Shown here: positions 60,972-64,000 of the stretch, in pieces
How positions within the stretch are numbered: the first letter of the stretch is position 1
Layout: the number at the start of each line of letters is the position of its first letter
Source: Deltaproteobacteria bacterium
GTDB lineage: Bacteria > Myxococcota_A > UBA9042
Reading direction: 5' to 3'
DNA length: 64,000 nt
Assembly: GCA_020632665.1 (NCBI GenBank)
Contig: JACKFC010000009.1
Coordinates: forward strand, 1 to 64,000
Made by a program: the position numbers and the translations under genes
Notes under the pieces: model-generated
What the model was told of the DNA's origin: nothing
Seen by the model: only the letters and a program-made list of their open reading frames with translations
The model's database searches: none

Positions 60972-62345
60972 ATGCGGGGGATCTACCGAAACGTTCTGGA
61001 GGCCATCGGCGACACGCCGCTCGTGCAGCTCAACCGCGTGGTCGGCCGTCACGACGCCCGCGTCTACGCCAAGCTCGAGTATATGAACCCAGGCGGCTCG
61101 GTGAAGGACCGCATGGCCCTGCACATCATCGAGGAGGCCGAGCGGACCGGCGCGCTGCGTCCCGGCTCGGTGATCGTCGAGAATACCTCGGGCAATACCG
61201 GCGTCGCCGTCGCCATGGCCGCCGCCGTGAAGGGCTACCGCTGCATCTTCACGATGCCGGACAAGATGAGCGAGGAGAAGGTTCGCCGGCTCCGCGCCTT
61301 CGGTGCCGAGGTGGTCGTCACGCCAACCGCCGTCCCGGCCGAGAGCCCCGATTCCTACTACGAGACGGCCAAGCGCATCGCCCGCGAGACGCCGAATTCG
61401 TTCATGCTCAATCAGTACCACAACAAGCTGAATATCGAGGCCCACGCCGCCTCGACCGGCCCCGAGATCTGGGAGCAGACCGGCGGCAACTTCGACGTCC
61501 TGGTCGGCGGCCTCGGCACCGGTGGCACGATGTCGGGCACGGCGAAGTACATCAAAAGCCAGGACGCGTCGGTCCGCACCGTCGGCGTCGATCCGATGGG
61601 CTCGATCTACTACGCACAATTCCACACCGGCGTGCCGAGCGACCCGCATACCTACAAGGTCGAGGGCATCGGCGAGGACATGGTCTGCGGCGCGCTGGAG
61701 CTCGAGTGGCTCGACGACGTGATGCAGGTCAACGACCGGGAATGCTTCGCGATGGCGCGGCGCTTGGCCCGAGAAGAGGGCATCTTCGCCGGCGGCAGCT
61801 CGGGCGGTTCGGTCCACGTCGCCGCCAACCTCGCCCGCGAGCTCGGTCGCAACCACACAATCGTCGTGATCTTGCCCGACTCGGGCGCGATCTACCTCTC
61901 CAAATTCTACGACGACCAGTGGATGAAGGAGTCGGGCTTCTTCGAGCCGGACAACGCCCCGCGCAGCGTCGCGGACCTGCTGCGCGGCAAGAGCCACGTC
62001 GTCTACACCGCCCAGCCGGCCGACGAGGTCGGTGCTTGCATCGTCAAGATGAAGCAGGAAGGCATCAGCCAGATGCCCGTGGTGAGCGCCGGCGGCGAGC
62101 CGATCGGCATGGTCCACGAGGTGGACCTGCTCGACGCCATCTTCGAGGGTCGCGCCAGCCGCACCGACCGGGTCGAGGACCTGATGACCCCGCTCCAGGG
62201 CGTCATCTCGCCCGACGCCAGCATCGAGTCGCTGCGCGGTGTGCTCGCCGCCGACAACGTCGCGGTCGTGGTCCAGCACGGCAAGGTCAACGGGATCGTC
62301 ACCAAGATCGACCTGATCGACTACCTCTCGCACGGCGCCGCGTAG
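60972..62345 (+). CDS. cbs: cystathionine beta-synthase with C-terminal CBS-domain pair
   Basis: A 457-residue PLP enzyme that condenses serine with homocysteine to cystathionine. The PLP lysine is Lys45 in NPGGSVKDRM, the substrate loop is ENTSGNTGVAVA, and the phosphate-binding loop is GLGTGGTMSG. Fold-type II catalytic part to about 325. Two CBS domains follow (HVVYTAQPADEVGACIVKMK ... GMVHEVDLLDAI; DLMTPLQGVISPDASIESL ... GIVTKIDLIDYL). The ATG has GGAGGGG upstream. The next gene, 20 bp away, completes the pathway. Confidence 0.94.
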   Translation: MRGIYRNVLEAIGDTPLVQLNRVVGRHDARVYAKLEYMNPGGSVKDRMALHIIEEAERTGALRPGSVIVENTSGNTGVAVAMAAAVKGYRCIFTMPDKMSEEKVRRLRAFGAEVVVTPTAVPAESPDSYYETAKRIARETPNSFMLNQYHNKLNIEAHAASTGPEIWEQTGGNFDVLVGGLGTGGTMSGTAKYIKSQDASVRTVGVDPMGSIYYAQFHTGVPSDPHTYKVEGIGEDMVCGALELEWLDDVMQVNDRECFAMARRLAREEGIFAGGSSGGSVHVAANLARELGRNHTIVVILPDSGAIYLSKFYDDQWMKESGFFEPDNAPRSVADLLRGKSHVVYTAQPADEVGACIVKMKQEGISQMPVVSAGGEPIGMVHEVDLLDAIFEGRASRTDRVEDLMTPLQGVISPDASIESLRGVLAADNVAVVVQHGKVNGIVTKIDLIDYLSHGAA

Positions 62346-62365
62346 CCCGCGCCCAGGAGTACGCC

Positions 62366-63553
62366 ATGGCCGACCAGCACGATTGGTCCAAGACCCATTT
62401 CGCCACCCGCGCCATCCACGCCGGGCAGGAGCCGGAGCCCGGCACCGGCGCGGTCGTGGTGCCGATCTACCAGACCTCGACCTTCGCCCAGCCGAGCCCC
62501 GGCGAGCACCTCGGGCACGAATACACCCGCACCAGCAACCCGACCCGCGACGCGCTGCAGACCTGCCTCGCCGCGCTCGAAGGCGGCGCGCAAGGGCTGT
62601 GCTTCTCGTCGGGCCTGGCGGCGACGCACGCGGTCCTGGCTTCGCTCTGCGACGCCGGCGACAACGTCGTCGCGATGGACGATATGTACGGCGGCACCTT
62701 CCGCCAGTTCGACAAGGTCTGGCGGCGGCACGGCGTCTCCTTCCGCTATGCCGATCTGCGGGATCCGGACGCGGTCGACGGCCTCTTCGACAGCAAGACC
62801 AAGCTGCTCTGGCTGGAGACGCCGACCAACCCGATGCTGAAGCTGGTCGACATCGCCGCGCTCTGCGAGAAGGCCCACGCGGCCGGCGTCTTGGTCGCGG
62901 TCGACAATACCTTCGCCACCCCGGCGCTGCAGCGTCCGCTCGAGCACGGCGCCGATCTGGTGGTCCACTCGACGACCAAATACGTCGGCGGCCACAGCGA
63001 CGTCGTCGGCGGCGCGGTGGTGACCAAGACGGCCGAGCTCGGCGCGACGATCGCCTTCCATCAGAACGCGATCGGCGGCACGCCCGGCCCCTTCGACTCC
63101 TGGCTGACCCTGCGCGGCATCAAGACGCTCGAGCTGCGGATGCAGCGCCATTGCGAGAACGCCCTCGCCGTCGCGCGCTTGCTCGAAGCCGACCCGCGGG
63201 TGCGCAAGGTCATCTACCCCGGTCTGCCGAGCCACCCGCAGCACGCGCTGGCCAGCCGGCAGATGTCGGCAGGGGGCGGCATGGTCACCGCGGTGCTGCA
63301 GGGCGGCCTCGCCGAGTCGCGGCGCTTCCTCGAGACGGTGCACGTCTTCACCCTGGCCGAGAGCCTGGGCGGCGTGGAGAGCCTGATCGAGCATCCGGCC
63401 ATCATGACCCACGCCTCGATCCCGGCCGAGCAGCGCGCCGCGCTCGGCATCGACGACTCGCTGGTCCGGCTCTCGGTCGGCATCGAGCACCTGGACGACC
63501 TGCTGGCCGACCTCGAGCGTGGGCTTGCGGCTGCATTTCCCCGCGGCGCGTAG
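62366..63553 (+). CDS. cystathionine gamma-synthase/gamma-lyase family PLP enzyme
   Basis: A 395-residue Cys/Met-metabolism PLP enzyme. PLP lysine Lys205 in HSTTKYVGGHSD. Other signatures: YTRTSNPTRDALQ near the start, CFSSGLAATHAVLA, WLETPTNPMLK, VDNTFATPALQRPLEHGADL and the C-terminal SLGGVESLIEHPAIMTH. Its pairing with cystathionine beta-synthase suggests cystathionine gamma-lyase (cysteine from homocysteine) rather than gamma-synthase, but the two cannot be told apart by eye. Start supported by AGGAG. Confidence 0.93.
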   Translation: MADQHDWSKTHFATRAIHAGQEPEPGTGAVVVPIYQTSTFAQPSPGEHLGHEYTRTSNPTRDALQTCLAALEGGAQGLCFSSGLAATHAVLASLCDAGDNVVAMDDMYGGTFRQFDKVWRRHGVSFRYADLRDPDAVDGLFDSKTKLLWLETPTNPMLKLVDIAALCEKAHAAGVLVAVDNTFATPALQRPLEHGADLVVHSTTKYVGGHSDVVGGAVVTKTAELGATIAFHQNAIGGTPGPFDSWLTLRGIKTLELRMQRHCENALAVARLLEADPRVRKVIYPGLPSHPQHALASRQMSAGGGMVTAVLQGGLAESRRFLETVHVFTLAESLGGVESLIEHPAIMTHASIPAEQRAALGIDDSLVRLSVGIEHLDDLLADLERGLAAAFPRGA

Positions 63554-63637
63554 ATCGATCCCGCTCGCCGGGCGTCTGTGCCGTCAGCGAGGCTCCGCCC
63601 ACCTCGTGAAGAGCCATGACGGGCGCGGGTTCCGCGC

Positions 63638-63667
63638 TTGACGAGACAAAGAACGGGCGCATAGCAT
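63638..63667 (+). promoter_or_regulatory. sigma-70-like promoter candidate for the membrane protein at the right edge
   Basis: TTGACG (63638-63643), 18 nt, then TAGCAT (63662-63667), about 74 nt before the ATG at 63741. Confidence 0.5.
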
Positions 63668-63740
63668 CCGGCCGCCCGGGGGCTGTCTAGCCGCGCGACG
63701 TGTCGCGGCCCACCCCCGGCAGACCGACCCAAGGAGAGCC

Positions 63741-64000
63741 ATGAGCGGCGGCAGTATCCTAGCACTCATCGGCGCGACCCTCGCCCTGCTCGGGCCCATC
63801 GTGCTCCCGTTCATCACCGTGGACGAGGAGGAGGTCGCGTTCCGCAGCTTCGAGGTCCTGACCGGACAGCTCTCGTTGGTGATGGCGATCGCCTCTGCGG
63901 CGTGTGCGGCCATCATCCTGCAGCGGCGCAAGCAATCGCTGGGCTGGATCATCGCGATCCTCTCGCTGGCCCAGGTCGGCGTGATGGCGTGGACCTACCA
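63741..64000 (+). CDS. small membrane protein, truncated by the window edge
   Basis: An ATG at 63741 preceded by AAGGAG at 4 nt opens a frame that runs off the right edge (86 residues visible). Three hydrophobic segments are visible: one at the N-terminus (ILALIGATLALLGPIVLPFI), one near 46-62 (LVMAIASAACAAIIL) after an acidic loop DEEE, and one near 70-85 (LGWIIAILSLAQVGVMAW). It looks like a polytopic inner-membrane protein. I do not recognise the family, and the C-terminus is not visible. Confidence 0.8.
   Translation, partial: MSGGSILALIGATLALLGPIVLPFITVDEEEVAFRSFEVLTGQLSLVMAIASAACAAIILQRRKQSLGWIIAILSLAQVGVMAWTY

Overview
The window is about 64 kb of a very GC-rich bacterial chromosome with tightly packed genes. 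It most resembles a myxobacterium or relative (Myxococcota, formerly Deltaproteobacteria). That is inferred from a Ser/Thr kinase with an extracytoplasmic tail, a PP2C phosphatase, many lipoproteins with repeated ASPM/Hydin-type (choice-of-anchor) modules, Cys-rich repeat proteins, myxobacterial-type outer-membrane beta-barrels, and sigma-54 promoters. No mobile element, CRISPR array or rRNA gene was seen.

Layout. 1-3.1 kb (mostly minus): tRNA-Gly(GCC) with promoter and terminator, a PEGA-type Ser/Thr kinase, and a small Cys-containing protein. 3.4-8.4 kb (plus): a coupled trio of a matrixin-like protein that lacks its catalytic Glu, a large FAD-linked oxidase and a GlcF-like 4Fe-4S protein. 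8.4-11.4 kb: a membrane-anchored protein with three DsbA/thioredoxin domains and a divergent HEAT-repeat lipoprotein.

11.4-38.4 kb is an envelope region. A six-gene minus-strand operon (30.7 to 19.5 kb) encodes a VWA lipoprotein, two outer-membrane beta-barrels and three periplasmic TPR-type proteins. Size, order and topology recall the outer-membrane/periplasmic part of the myxobacterial Glt gliding machinery plus a CglB-like adhesin (inference). It is flanked by six related lipoproteins: three on the minus strand (11.4-19.0 kb) and three on the plus strand (31.3-38.4 kb). Four of the six share a distinctive acidic C-terminal domain.

38.5-43.9 kb (plus): an HU/IHF protein, a PP2C phosphatase with a duplicated Pro-rich tail, aspartate-semialdehyde dehydrogenase (asd), a fusion of an FN3 surface protein with an outer-membrane beta-barrel, and truA. 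43.9-45.0 kb (minus): a Cys-rich repeat lipoprotein. 45.3-60.9 kb (plus): a complete type II secretion operon gspC-D-E-F-G-H-I-J-K-L-M-N with overlapping or closely spaced genes and no prepilin peptidase. 61.0-63.6 kb: cystathionine beta-synthase and a cystathionine gamma-synthase/lyase (transsulfuration). The right edge cuts a small membrane protein.

The most striking non-coding signal is a matched pair of sigma-54 promoters, one ahead of the FN3/beta-barrel fusion gene (41207) and one ahead of gspC (45209). Each has a nearly identical 13-bp palindrome whose centre lies exactly 113 bp upstream of the -24 element, and a second degenerate palindrome 42-43 bp further in. This predicts a shared NtrC-type activator that co-regulates type II secretion and an outer-membrane protein. 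The activator gene is not in the window.
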